NCBI GenBank assembly: GCA_027922465.2
Contig: BQMF02000048.1
Span: 1,178,001 to 1,242,000, forward strand
From: Turritopsis dohrnii
Taxonomy: Eukaryota; Cnidaria; Hydrozoa; Anthoathecata; Oceaniidae
Length of the DNA: 64,000 nucleotides
Direction: 5' to 3'
In this document: positions 38,231 to 49,479 of the stretch, one piece after another
Numbering within the stretch: position 1 is the stretch's first letter
Layout: each line of letters starts with the position of its first letter
The notes under the pieces: model-generated
Databases searched by the model: none
The model's input: the letters and a program-made list of their open reading frames with translations, nothing else
What the model was told of the DNA's origin: nothing
Program-made: the position numbers and the translations under genes

Positions 38231-38821
38231 AGATGTTTCTCCTGGGAAAGTCTCTTCAATTAAGGTAGAAATAATGGCTGAAACACTGACAAGTTATTGT
38301 CAATGATGATATCCGTGGACTCACCTACCCACTAGGTTTCAGTTTTAATAACACCACTACATCGTTAAACTATCAAACGCAACCTCTTATCCATGCGTTG
38401 TATTGTTCATAACTACTCCATATGCTCATCAATTTTGTAATAGTATCACATCAAAACGAGGCCAGATTGGATACCTTCAGTGGAGAAAGTTAATTGCAGG
38501 ATCATCTTTGCGGATCACATAAGTAGAATTGCAGAAATACAATTTCTAGAAATCTTCCCAAAGAGAGATGTTGGAAAAGTTGGGCGTGATGAAGACTGAT
38601 GGAAAAGTTGGGCGTGAACAAGACTGATGGAAAACAACCACATGAGAACGGATACATTATTCGTAACGCATAATACCAAGACCTTCACGCAAAACCTTCA
38701 CGCATTTTCAAGATAATGAACCACTACAAAGCAACGAGGGAATCTCTACGAGAGTGTTTACGAGAGAGGGAATCTCCACGAGAGGAGGGAATCAATCGTT
38801 TATCTTGTTTGTTTCGATTAT
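38231..38821. other. Intergenic DNA without a recognised gene
   Basis: Nothing recognised on either strand apart from short accidental frames. Confidence 0.5.
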
Positions 38822-38827
38822 TTTATT
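38822..38827 (-). promoter_or_regulatory. Likely polyadenylation signal of SDR39U1
   Basis: AATAAA on the minus strand lies 93 bases past the SDR39U1 stop codon. Confidence 0.4.
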
Positions 38828-38920
38828 GTTCTAAAGAGAAGACTGGACACCAGCACACCGTTCATTTCGTTCAATGCTGTTGGTATACACGCTCATGCTA
38901 GGTTCTTTGGGGAATCTTCC

Positions 38921-40737
38921 TCATTTGATGATATCCTTCATCGCATCGTGTATGTTCGTGAATTGAAATTTGAAACCAGTCTCTAGTGTTCGTTTGGGCA
39001 AAATATTCGCTCCTTCCAACATGAGAGGCGCTCGATCATTTCCGACAGTAAACTTTATGAAGAACTCCGGCACACTTAAAAACGTCGGCCGACGAATAGC
39101 ACTGCCGTATGCTGTCGTGAACTCAGCGGAGGTACAAATTCCAGGAGAAACGCCATTTAACATCCCATGAACATCGTCATTTTCTATAGAATACACTATC
39201 AAATTGACCATGTCCGTTACATGTATCCACGGAAAATGCTGCGCGCCAGAACCGATTACTCCACCGAGGCCAAACCAAAATGGCCAATATGTCTGCTGCA
39301 TCAAGCCGCCGTTGGATCCTAGAACAACACCAGTTCGCACACCCACGTGACGAATAGTTTCACTAGATGACAACTTGGCACTTTCTTCCCAGTCCACACA
39401 AAGTTTAGAAACGTATGAATCAGGTTTTTCGAGCACGAAGTCTTCATCGAACGTACTAGACTCGCTTCGTGGGTAATAACCCTCTGCGTGTAACGACACC
39501 CAAACGCTCGGTTTCACATCACCTAAAATGAAAAAAAACAAAAACATCATCAGCTTTGTAGAATACCAACCGATCATTTCGTCATCTTGTTTTGCTCGTT
39601 GTCACATTGCATCGATCATTAAAGTCTGTGCAAGTCTTGCAGTCATGAAGGTGCACATATATGAGATTCTTTCCTCAACGATGGTTCAGGCGTATCCTGT
39701 TGATGGCTCTCCTCTGAATATTTCCTCCAACCAGATAATTCTCCCTTACCACCACAAAAACTTTATATTTGATTCTATAGGACAATAACCCGCTAAAGGA
39801 GAGAATCTCGACATACCCGACTGACAGGCAATAACTGTTCGGGCTAGTATATTAGTACATTTGTCCGTCGGGACTGTGACTGCGTAATCGGGTTATTATC
39901 CGTTCGGGTTAACATCCGGGTGTCTGTCAGGGATTCTGTAAGGTTACCTATATACTTTCTTAAAATAATATAAGTTATATTATTAACTTGCATAAGATTT
40001 AAAAACAGAAAACTCAGGCAATACTCTATCAAGAATCATATTATTTAGTTTCTATCTGAAAATCAAACTGTCAAGGGTCAAGCATCACAATTCCTATAAT
40101 CTTCCCTTCTTACGATTTCCAGATTTATCCAAGAACTGGACAATTTTTTAGATGTTGTATATACTGTCAATTCGCTTAACAATTATCATTCAGAATAGCT
40201 CAGTGATGTTGAAAGATGAAGCATCAGTAAAAATCATTTTAATCTCAGTGATGCTAAAATCTACCAATTCGAGGATCAGCAATGCTCAAAGTGATGCTTA
40301 ACTCTTTCTAGCTTTATTTTTCTGAGAATTCAAACAACGGAGAATAACAAAGCCTTAAGGCTTTAACATCATGATTATATTCCAATCATTTTGAGCAAGA
40401 TTACGATTATAAAGACAAGACAAACGACAGAGTTTAAATCACGTGTACCTTTTGTCATCATAGAGACCAACTTCCTGTTCGTCCCAATACGACTGTCGTA
40501 AATGTCTCTTTTGTACGATGGATTCCATCTGCGAAAAGTGTTCAAAATATATTCACCACATAAGTTCACCAACGCCTCACACTCTGGTAAAGAATTCTCT
40601 CGTTCTAATTCTTGCCACGTCACGCATGCTTTGGCAGGCCTTCTCGAGATAAGTGTGACGACATGTCCACGTCTCGTCAACGCCTTGTGAAGATTTCGAC
40701 CAATGAAACCTGTTCCACCAGCAAGTACCACCTTCAT
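38921..40737 (-). CDS. SDR39U1: SDR39U1, NAD-dependent epimerase-like short-chain dehydrogenase, 296 aa, two exons
   Basis: The exons are 40737-40449 and 39522-38921 on the minus strand, with donor AAAAG|GTACAC and acceptor CATTTTAG. The phase-1 join gives 891 nt. The protein opens MKVVLAGGTGFIGRNL, the nucleotide-binding Rossmann turn (GGTGFIG). It continues with the family features ISRRP, ALVNLCGE, RVGTNRKLV-like and SGVVLG-type strands, then GLGGVIGSGAQHFPWIHVTDMV and a C-terminal HGMLNGVSPG…LEGANILPKRTL block. This is the YfcH/SDR39U1 layout and the usual length (about 295). The family binds NAD(P); its substrate is not well established. The active-site pattern was not examined in detail. 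Intron 1 is 926 bp. Confidence 0.92.
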
Positions 40738-40806
40738 TTTATCTGAACGTTAATCGTTAGAGAACTTCTTGATCTGGAAAATTATTGTCAACTAAATGGT
40801 CAATAT

Positions 40807-40923
40807 CTAGTGGGAAAAATCGTCAAATATCACTGTGAGGAAGAGTATTTTCATTGAAATAGTCCGTACATCATTATAGAAATGTACTCCTCCGCAGTGA
40901 TTTTTCAACAAATTTGTCCACTG
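40807..40923. mobile_element. MITE-1 copy 4 (117 bp)
   Basis: It begins ctagtgggaaaaatcgtc and ends aacaaatttgtccactgg, with inner arms atcactgtgagg and cctccgcagtgat. Orientation is opposite to copies 1 and 2 by the position of the TTCATTGAAAT segment. It lies 70 bp upstream of the SDR39U1 start codon, in the likely promoter region. Confidence 0.85.
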
Positions 40924-41077
40924 GGTTCATGGATTAAACTTCAGTGCGACCGTTAACATATAAAAATCGCATTTGCATTAACCAAGTTGACCCATACTGA
41001 ATTTATGACCTGTATCGAAATCCAGTCTTAAACTTGGTCACGTGACTGTTAATATAATTACAACGCTATCAGGTTTT

Positions 41078-41221
41078 CTAACGCTTGTAATGATGAATAC
41101 AATAAAGAACTCCACAACACAACAATACAAACAAGATGAAGTGGAACGCAACTAATGTTACGTCATCATCGAGATTCTCAGTAAATATGTTTAGCAATGG
41201 GTGTGGCTTCACATTCCACAT
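41078..41221 (-). CDS. Possible small single-pass membrane protein, 47 aa
   Basis: From an ATG at 41221 a frame encodes MWNVKPHPLLNIF, a short acidic segment (ENLDDD), about 20 hydrophobic residues (VAFHFILFVLLCCGVLYCI) and a basic end HHYKR. This is the pattern of a small integral membrane protein with an extracellular or luminal N terminus. The frame stays open for 21 more codons upstream without an ATG. No family is recognised, and random frames of this length are common, so the call is weak. Confidence 0.25.
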   Translation of the reverse strand: MWNVKPHPLLNIFTENLDDDVTLVAFHFILFVLLCCGVLYCIHHYKR

Positions 41222-41284
41222 TGAGCTTGCGCAAAAAAACCCACAAAAGTCACTGCAAAACAACCAAAGGAATTTTCGTCTCAA

Positions 41285-42032
41285 TTATTCTCCTAGTCGG
41301 GATGTCATGTGACTTGACTGTTAGCCAATAGATTTGCTGTATTTTTGAGGGAAAACAAACACTATGGTCAAACATTCCAATAACGTTTCCTTACAACTTT
41401 TCATTAAAAAATTCAAGTGAGTGTTCCGTTTTCCCTCAATTGTGATGTTATCCTGACACAGAGAATGGTCGAGGTTCCTTAACATAAGTATTCTCGAGAG
41501 TGTGTGTATGTGTGATGTAATTTCTGGTTATAAGAAATGCTTGTAAATTAAATTGTAAATTAATAATCATAAATAAATATACAAAAGATTTGCATTTCAA
41601 CAACTGGTAAATTACACCAGCTTGAAAATTTATATATATTAGTGAAACCGGTTTTCCACTAGGCAGGTAGATGCAGTGAAGGAGTTCAAACAAATTCTCC
41701 CAACATCAACCAAAAAGATGGATCAAGTTAAATTTTTTTTCAATGGAAAATTTCACCAAACAATCAAAGATGTGATTTTGTGGCAAAAATGACAGCTGCT
41801 TCCTGCGGATTACACAGCATAGTGGTAAACCCAACAATGAAGAAACAACTACATGATTATGGATTATTGTGCATGGTTTATTGAGTCCTTTTCAAAAAGG
41901 TTGAGTGAAGTTTTCAAAACTCCTCTTTTCAGTCACGAACCAAGATGTTATTCATTGATAGGCATTCACAAAAGCTATATCCAATAAAACTCAACAAAAT
42001 GGACTTGGTGAAAAGACATGTAAGAATGACTC
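41285..42032. other. Intergenic DNA, nothing recognised
   Basis: Contains a short (GT)n stretch near 41498-41515. No gene was supported. Confidence 0.5.
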
Positions 42033-42038
42033 TTTATT
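42033..42038 (-). promoter_or_regulatory. Candidate polyadenylation signal of MLST8
   Basis: AATAAA on the minus strand lies 178 bases after the MLST8 stop; another lies at 41877-41882. Confidence 0.3.
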
Positions 42039-42215
42039 CGTACACAGAATACACCTTGGTCTGTTGTATTTTGTGAGACAACTAAAAAATTGTCAATACC
42101 GAAGTTGGCAAAGCTCTCATTCTGGAATGTAGATTTACTTTCGGCTTCCTTAGAATCTATCGAAATAGAGAATTGATACTTCCACATGCGAGCTTCCAGG
42201 TGGAAAACTAAAGCA

Positions 42216-43705
42216 TCAACTCTTCACATCTTTGAATGCAAGACAAACAATAGCTTTCTGGTGGCCAGTGTACTCTCGAATAACCTCTCCTTTATCAACA
42301 TTCCAAAGTCTACCATTATTATCTGAAGACGCAGTGATTACGTAATGAGAATCATCAGAAAATGAACAGTCCCAAACCCACCGCTGTGAAGGATCTGATA
42401 ATGTTTTCAAAAGAGAGAAGTCTGAAGTATTCCATAATTTCAAAGTCCCATCAGCAGATGTTGTCGCTAGAAGACTGGAATCTGGACTGAACAAACATTT
42501 AAGTCCATATTTTATGTGGGCGGGCAACCGCTGCTGTGGGTAAAATGTGGTGCGATCGCCCTTTTGGTCATTAGTTAATCTCCAAACGTAACAAATTCCT
42601 TTATTGTTTACTGAAGCCATGAATTTCCCATCCTGGTCCACTGCCACTGATTGAACAACTGCATCTGAAAAGGAACGATAATAAACCAAAATTAATGCCT
42701 ATATGATTATGAAAAAAGAGAAGAAGAAAATCCTCTACTTCCAAAAGTTTAAGTGGTGTAGCTAGAGCCAGGGTATTAGCTAGGGTCCTACAGGTGCCGT
42801 TAGATGGCTCTTTCCCAATCCAAAAAACTAATAAGTTTCCCAATTGAGTCCAGCAATAAATTTACCAAAAGTTAGTAAATAAGTTTGCTATTAAAATAAA
42901 TGATATGATTCTGTTTTGAAAAATTGTCTTAAACTCATCACTAACATGCGTTTCCGCTTTGTTATAAAAATGTTCATCGTAGTTATAGTCTAACGGCCTC
43001 AATTGAGAATTTCTAGCTAACGCCCTGAGAGCTCAGTCAAAATTTGTGGAAGAGCGTTTAGTCATTTGAAGTAGAAAAGAAAATCGTACAAATAATTTTA
43101 GGCTGAAAAGAAATTAATCTTGGACCACCACTTTCCTTGACTGACACTGAATATGCCTATGAGTTTCAGGATATGAGAGGACTGTTATATTTTCATTCAC
43201 AATGTAATAAGTGCATACCTGTTTCTGGAATAAGCTGCTCATTATGATCTGAAGTCAGGCTCCACATATTAATGGCGCCACTTTGATCTCCAACAATCAG
43301 TTCAACTTGGTTAGGATGCAATGCAACAGATGTCACAGGAGCATTTACTTGAAACATACGTTGACACTGAAGATTCCTGGAACGCATGTCCCAAATACGG
43401 ACAGACTTATCTTCTCCACCTGTGAACATCCATTTTCCATTTTCCTGAAAGCCAACAGTTGTAATATTTTTCGAAACTCCGTCGTAGTTAATGACTGGAT
43501 TGGGGTTTGCAGACGGAATATCATACATTCGTATATGTTGATAACCAGCAGCTGCTAACAACTGTCTATCAGGAGTAATTTCCATTGAATTAACTTGTGA
43601 ATCAGGGTGTTGCACTGTCCTCATACAAACACCACTGTGTGCTTGCCAAAATCGAATGGTATGATCATAGCCAGCTGTGGCTAGTATAACTTGTTCAACT
43701 CCCAT
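42216..43705 (-). CDS. MLST8: mLST8/LST8, WD40 subunit of TOR complexes, 311 aa, two exons
   Basis: The exons are 43705-43219 and 42664-42216 on the minus strand, donor AACAG|GTATGC, acceptor CTTTTCAG, with a phase-1 join giving 936 nt. The protein begins [20 protein letters not shown] and runs through seven WD repeats. Recognisable family blocks are [76 protein letters not shown]-type repeats and [11 protein letters not shown] at the end. LST8 binds and stabilises the TOR kinase domain in TORC1 and TORC2 in the cytosol. Length is close to the human protein (326). Only one intron interrupts it. RRP36 lies 540 bp upstream on the same strand. Confidence 0.95.
42665..43218 (-). other. MLST8 intron 1
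   Basis: A 554-bp intron with no recognised feature inside. Confidence 0.7.
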
Positions 43706-44244
43706 GTTTCATTTAATTCCTATGGAACAGGTTGTTTATAACAGAGGTTTAATTGATTTCAAGAACACAATTTTACTGTTTCACAGTGTTAATGTACAAG
43801 AATATAATATCCAGTTGAAGGCTAAAAAATTGTTTTGCCAGAATTCATGTAACATAAATTTTCTTCCATAATGTTCTATAGGAAACTCAAATTATGGACA
43901 TCAGTGTTAATGTTCCTACGTAGGTAGCTAAGGTAACTAAAAACAACCTGCCTTATTACCAGCAGAAATCAAAATATATTCCATAAATCAAAAATAATGC
44001 ACATTATCAATCAAACTTTCTATTTTTCAGCTATACGTATTGATTTTGATGAGAATAGATGCACACATGATCAAAATCTGTTATTTTTATGTGCCAAAAT
44101 AGGGAGGTTGCTCATAGTGAGGAAGATTACATGGAGATTTTTCAGAAAGACAAGGAGGAAAGTTTTTGGCCATAAAGAATTTTTCATGTATGCAAACCCA
44201 GCTATACTGAAGACTAAAATAAAATTGCTAAATAAATTCCATGT
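43706..44244. other. Spacer between MLST8 and RRP36
   Basis: About 540 bp. It presumably holds the MLST8 promoter and the RRP36 3' end. No element was recognised. Confidence 0.5.
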
Positions 44245-45069
44245 TCAATGTTTGTCATTGGCTGGTAATTTGCGTTTTTCCTTAGATGCATTTCTTTTCC
44301 ATTTTTTGCTCATGTATTTATCAAGTTGTCCACTGGACTTCAGTTTTCGGTACTTTTCAGCTAATTCCACTTTACGCTTATCTGACTTTTTTAAATAAAA
44401 AGCTTTTTTCCCTTTCTTTACTAAGTGAATTTCATCAGTTTTTCTTTGTCGATCTCGATCCGTTCGGTTTTTACTGCTAATTTGCATATTATTTTGTTCT
44501 TTCATCCTGTTGAGCAGTTTATAAAGATCACTTTTTTTTTCGCTATCTTTTGACTTTTTGATTTGTTTTCTGATGATGTTCATTTCTTTAGATTTCATGT
44601 CATCAATGAATGTATAAGATTTTTTAAACAAATCTTCATTAAATTTCCCTGATAAATCATCAAATCTTGGATCCCTTTTCGCACGTCTAACTTTATTTGT
44701 AACCTGGCGTGGTTTATTTACTTTAAATTTTGATGACTGTTCTTCTGGTTTGCTCTTATCTTCTTTTTTCGACCTGCCTTTATCCTTTCTTTGTAATATC
44801 ACGGTTTTTTCATACTTTTTTTCATCTGGAATACCAGAATGGGTTACTTGAGGTTTCCAAGATCCAAATAAAGCTTCACTATATTTCTTTAAACCAACAG
44901 ATTCTTTTAATTTTTGCAATTCTCCAAGGGGTAAATCTCCCAACTGTTTTCGAAAGCATTCAGTATCTTCTTCACTGTCATTGGGATCTGGCTGTTCTAA
45001 CAAACTGGCATTACTTTCATTTTCTGAAACAACAGATTCCCTATCACTGCTGCTGTACAAATCAGTCAT
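44245..45069 (-). CDS. RRP36: RRP36, ribosomal RNA processing protein 36, 274 aa, single exon
   Basis: The start is the ATG at 45069 (MTDLYSSSDRES). The frame is open for 19 codons further up but has no ATG there. The N-terminal half is acidic and Ser-rich. The family core is clear: VRRAKRDPRFDDLSGKFNED, then YTFIDDMKSKEMNIIRKQIK and a Lys/Arg-rich C terminus ending KWKRNASKEKRKLP. RRP36 is a nucleolar factor of the small-subunit processome, needed for early cleavages of pre-rRNA. Length is close to the human protein (about 259). It has no intron, unlike its neighbours. Confidence 0.93.
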   Translation of the reverse strand: MTDLYSSSDRESVVSENESNASLLEQPDPNDSEEDTECFRKQLGDLPLGELQKLKESVGLKKYSEALFGSWKPQVTHSGIPDEKKYEKTVILQRKDKGRSKKEDKSKPEEQSSKFKVNKPRQVTNKVRRAKRDPRFDDLSGKFNEDLFKKSYTFIDDMKSKEMNIIRKQIKKSKDSEKKSDLYKLLNRMKEQNNMQISSKNRTDRDRQRKTDEIHLVKKGKKAFYLKKSDKRKVELAEKYRKLKSSGQLDKYMSKKWKRNASKEKRKLPANDKH

Positions 45070-45982
45070 GCTGACCTGGCCAGACTTAATGGACGATAAG
45101 GTCCCGACGATGCATAAACATTCCAAAAAGTGATGGTATGGGATGCCAAAATCACCATAATAGTGGATTCTAATCTCTCCTCCTTTGGGGTTCTATTGAA
45201 GAGTCGTCCTCGGTTCCGGGAAATTGTTAATTTCATAAGAGTGGACCTTACCCAAAATTTTCGACACGCGCGCCAATGTTTTGTTTATTTATAGATGTTA
45301 TCCACATCAGGTTTTATATTTTGTATCTTGAGTTGTAATTCCTACATTAAACGTAAAGTATACATTATGAAAGAATCCTTTTGTCATGAAAAATATGGGT
45401 AAAATCCCGTCCGTAATCACTCCAAAAAAAGGCATCCAAAATTTTATATTTCTGTCTACTAAGTTTTAGTTTGCGCTGCTTTTGAAGGGCTTCTAAACAA
45501 AGTTATACACATTCAGAACCTAGTTTATAATAAGAACATTTAGGCTGAAAATTGTCCAAAAAGGAAGGAAAATATAAGAACATGCTCAATTGTTCTTTCT
45601 TCAGAAATAAGTTGGCTTTATTTCTTCTAGGAAAGTCCTTCTTTAGTCAGGGAGGGACAACTGCAAATTAAGCTATATCACCTATTTTAGCTAATAGCTT
45701 AACTAGAAGAATTTTGATAGTCTAATTAGGCTATATTAGCCTATTTAGGAGGTCCAATGTGTTCTCGCTTCGATTCAAAAACTCCCTGTTAGTCAGTCAA
45801 TTTTTGCAGTACGTAAACTCGAACTCTACTAGTGAAATATTGTTTTGTTTGCTTCGCGGAACATAAAGATATATATACTCCAAAACAACAAAAAATTGCT
45901 TATTTGAGCCATTGGGCTTAATTAAGCAAAATCCCCGCGAGTTGAGCAAATCATGGCGAAAACCTGAACATACAGTAACCCC
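45070..45982. other. Upstream region of RRP36 and intergenic DNA
   Basis: No gene was recognised. Promoter elements are not obvious by eye. Confidence 0.4.
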
Positions 45983-46419
45983 TAGCTTAATTAAGCTTTT
46001 TTCACATGCACATAGTTTTTGTCGTAATACCAAACAAACTTATTTTCGTAAGTTCTTACCACGAAAAAATGCCTTGACGGATATTTTCATTCACATGCAC
46101 TAAAATTTGTTGCAATAAAAAATAAAATATACTTTTGGAACGTTTGGAAATAGATCATTAGCAAAAAATAGTGTAATTTCGAACAAAAGACGTTATTTCG
46201 AATGCTCAATGTAACTTTTGGAACGTTTTTTTCTTCTTGAGGCTTACAACGATTTTCATAAAAACAAAATTTTGTTTTTAAGGAAATCGTCGTAAGGGCT
46301 CAAAGAACGTCCGTAAGACCTTACGAAAACTTTTCCTTAAGAAGAGAATCAATGAACATTGTCCTAGTCGTAAGAGCTTACGTAAAATTTTACGTGCATG
46401 TGAAAAAAGCTTTAAGCTA
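45983..46419. mobile_element. Foldback/MITE element with CGTAAG repeats, 437 bp
   Basis: The left end TAGCTTAATTAAGCTTTTTT and following CACATGCAC are matched on the right by the complement of TAGCTTAAAGCTTTTTTCAC ATGCACG. The right half carries at least four CGTAAG/CTTACG motifs that can pair with one another and with GTCGTAAT/TTCGTAAG on the left. It has no coding capacity. The superfamily was not assigned. Confidence 0.65.
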
Positions 46420-46830
46420 TAATGTCCTAATTAAGGATAGTCCATACCCTCCGAGGTGATTTTTTTTGAAAAAAAATTTTTTTCAATATTTCCTTTCAAT
46501 TTTTTATTTAAAAACAGATTCTGCAATCAGAATTTTAAAATTCCAAATAATTATGGAGTTATTAGCAAAAACCAAAAGGCAAAAAAATCTTTGTTTACAC
46601 AAGTAATTAATCTTTCGGTGAAATAAAAGAGATTTCTTTCAATATACGCACATGCATGACGCCATACATACTTTTTTGGCTTTGTTTACTTTTCGTATGC
46701 AATATTTTGCTTTATTATCGTTAAAAATAAAACCAGGTGGTTTTCTTTATAATTATACACACTATCATTATTCAATGAGATAGTTTTCTACCTTTTAAAC
46801 TTTTCATACATTCCAACATTTCACATACAG

Positions 46831-47342
46831 ATACAGGGATAACTATTTTGAATTTCGCGCTACTAGGGTATGGAGCGATACTACCTCAGTCTTAGTTGCT
46901 TTCTGTGTTGTGAATGGGTACCATCACTTTAAAATAAGACCACTGATTGGCATGGTCATGCCAATGAAACTCATACGTGAGCCAGAAAATCCATTCGATG
47001 TGGATGCGATCAAGGTGGTTGTGCCTGAACTACACGAATTGAAGCCGGAGACATTAGACATTGTTGTCAGAGACAGAACAGGAGACACTGTAAGAGACAT
47101 TGCTGGTCACACAGTTGGAAGAGTACCCAAAGTTTTGTCTGGGATATTTTCGAGATATTTAGATAGTGGACGTATCCGATTACGTGTTCCTACACCGGCT
47201 CAATTATCCATCAAGATCATCCCAGGCTAGGAAGAGGTCCGAAACTAGAGTGCGCGTATTGCTTTGAGATCGAGAACGACCACACAAGGGATGAGATGAT
47301 CCGAGTGATAGGAAATGTAACAAATGTTCAACATCCATCATG
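46831..47342 (+). pseudogene. Frameshifted copy of a HIRAN-domain gene
   Basis: After an acceptor-like TTTCACATACAG, an open frame reads NYFEFRATRVWSDTT, then GYHHFKIRPLIGMVMPMKL and REPENPFDVDAIKVV, ending at a TAG at 47228-47230. The REP.NPFD..AIKV block is the HIRAN signature (a DNA-end-binding domain). At about 47215 the reading continues sensibly in the next frame (HPRLGRGPKLECAYCFEIE…) to a stop at 47340-47342, so a single-base indel probably broke the gene. HIRAN-only proteins of this kind are, from memory, multicopy in cnidarians. This copy may be repeat-borne. The N-terminal exons are not found. Confidence 0.55.
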
Positions 47343-47995
47343 ATTGTAAAAATTCATTTTGAAAAAATATACTTTTATCTTTTTTTTCAACTGAATGTTT
47401 TTTCTGGCTTGTGATAACTCCCTATAGACGAAATGTTTTGATCGCGTTCAAAAAAAAATTTTTCTATGGAAATTTACAAAATGTGGATATCCAATCAAAT
47501 TATGCGAGATTTGATGTTATGAAAAGAACAGGGCGCCCGCATGTGTTATATATTCAGCACATCCGGTTATTGAAATAGAAAAAGTCCACCAATCAAAAAG
47601 GTTGTTGTATATAAGTTTAATTAAGAAAAGCGTTGTATATATGTGTCAAGCCGTACAAATTCGGCATGTCCTGTAAACCCCCTCCAGCATAATCTCTTAT
47701 GAAATATAAAAACTCCGTCTACCAAAGAAATCATTGTATAAGTGTCAAATCATTCAAAATCGGCAAGTCCTGTAAACCCCCATCGATAACAATCAATATA
47801 TAATAATAAATAAGTGAACAACGAAAGTATTGCATTTCTCATTGAACTTTTCTTCTTAAAGGTGAGTAGGAAAAACGAATTAAGTTTTTCATTTTTTAGT
47901 ACATATTTTTACACAAGTTACATAGAATTTCACATTTACAATTTTCCATAATTTCTTTATATATTTACAGTAACAAAATAAAGACATGGCCGGAA
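47343..47995. other. AT-rich spacer
   Basis: No feature recognised besides short repeats of the phrase 'ggc(a)tgtcctgtaaaccccc' at about 47662 and 47762, two related segments about 100 bp apart. Confidence 0.4.
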
Positions 47996-48009
47996 TTTAA
48001 GACGAAAGC

Positions 48010-48312
48010 ATGAAGGAAGTAAATTTAAAAGATTCCAATAAACGTAAAGCAGATAAGTCGGAGGGTGAAAGTAAAAAACGATGCAGAGGTGAAAAATATA
48101 TCGAAAATAAAAACGCATGTAGTGATTGCCGCTATAAAAGAAGCGCCTCTTTACTAAAACTATGTACTGGCGATGACATTTTTGTCGAATTTGAGCATGC
48201 ACAGACCAAGGAGAGAAAGAAATTCTGTTCTTCTCCAGCAATGTTGTTTGACAACCAAATGAGTGCTATTCTGGTCAAAGTTCGACAACCTTACTCTCAA
48301 CATCAACCATAG
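48010..48312 (+). CDS. Orphan Lys/Cys-rich ORF, 100 aa, possibly decayed
   Basis: The frame encodes a basic start (MKEVNLKDSNKRKADKS), a Cys pair (NACSDCRYKR) and a mixed C-terminal half (LCTGDDIFVEFEHAQ). Eight codons upstream in the same frame is ATG GCC GGA ATT TAA, so an older start may have been lost to a stop. The family is not recognised. It follows the HIRAN copy by 0.7 kb and could belong to the same repeat unit. Confidence 0.3.
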   Translation: MKEVNLKDSNKRKADKSEGESKKRCRGEKYIENKNACSDCRYKRSASLLKLCTGDDIFVEFEHAQTKERKKFCSSPAMLFDNQMSAILVKVRQPYSQHQP

Positions 48313-49479
48313 ATTTTCAAGCCGCAAATACATCAACATCTACAAGTGAGACACCTAGCACTCCAAACACCCATGATCGAAAAAAAAAATAAATAAAATA
48401 AAAAGAAGATAAAGCTTTCATAGAGCTTTCTGAAATAGTATATGGTATAAAAATTTATTGTTTGGTACAATATTTTAAATTAAGTGGTATATATTTCATT
48501 TCATGTTTATTGCAGTTTTGTTTACTACACACAGAACCTATATTATTTAGCATGTTTTCAAGAACTATCATGATCTCTTTTAATAGTAGACTTATTATTC
48601 TTGTAAAGCAAATAGCAGCTGTTGTTTTTTTGTAATGTTGTTTATTCAACCGGTCGCAAAATGGAATTTCTTTGGATACCTTTTCTCATTAAATATTTTT
48701 GTGTTACTTATCTGTCTTTAGATACCTCCAAAAAACCCTACGATGGAGGTATCGTTACCTAGTTTTTTGCAATTGAAAGAATAGGTTTATAAGAACAAAA
48801 TGTTACTACAATTTTTCTTTAAGCAAACATTCCCTCTGCAATATAAGGAGAAAGTCAAGAAAAGGTTATTTTAACAAGTGTTTTTCGTAAATCTTTTATT
48901 TCGTCAGAACTAGGACTTGTTCAGAAACACTGTACTAAGGTTTTTTAAATTAGTAAACGTAGAAAACAATAACATAAAAATGTTGCAGAAAATATTTTTC
49001 CAAGGGTGGAGCTCCTAGAAATTAAGCCTTTTCAAAATGCCCTTATTCGCAATAACTTTTTAAACAGCTTTTATCTTACTACATAAAGTCAAAAAGCCAT
49101 ACTTTCATAGTTTGCTCTTTTTCAGATATTATGGTCAAGGCTAGGAAACCTTTATACTTTGAATCTTGTAAAAGTTCCCTGTAAAAATAAAAAATTATGA
49201 TTTTTGTATAAAGTGTTGATTTTGATTTCTGAATGAACTATTTTTATCTGAAAGTGTTTTAGCAGGAGTAAGTATTTTTGTCATACTTCTGGTCACTTAT
49301 TCAGCAGAGGTATAATAACCTTAATCTGCAGTGAATGGTCGTTTACGAATTAGAAGAATTTAGAGTTTTAATAAACACACAAAAAGTTATATTTACTGGC
49401 TGTTAGTTTCTACAAAAGAAATTTAAAAATGTATATACCTTTATCTTTTTTGTTATGATTAGTTGAAAAAGAAAAAGAA
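48313..49479. other. Upstream region of PPWD1
   Basis: Nothing recognised. The PPWD1 promoter should lie in the right part. Confidence 0.4.

Noticed and set aside
44286..45074. Plus-strand frames opposite RRP36
   Set aside because: Shadows of the RRP36 coding strand.
45070..45126. Upstream start of RRP36 (19 extra codons)
   Set aside because: The only candidate start there is TTG; the ATG at 45069 gives the usual family length.
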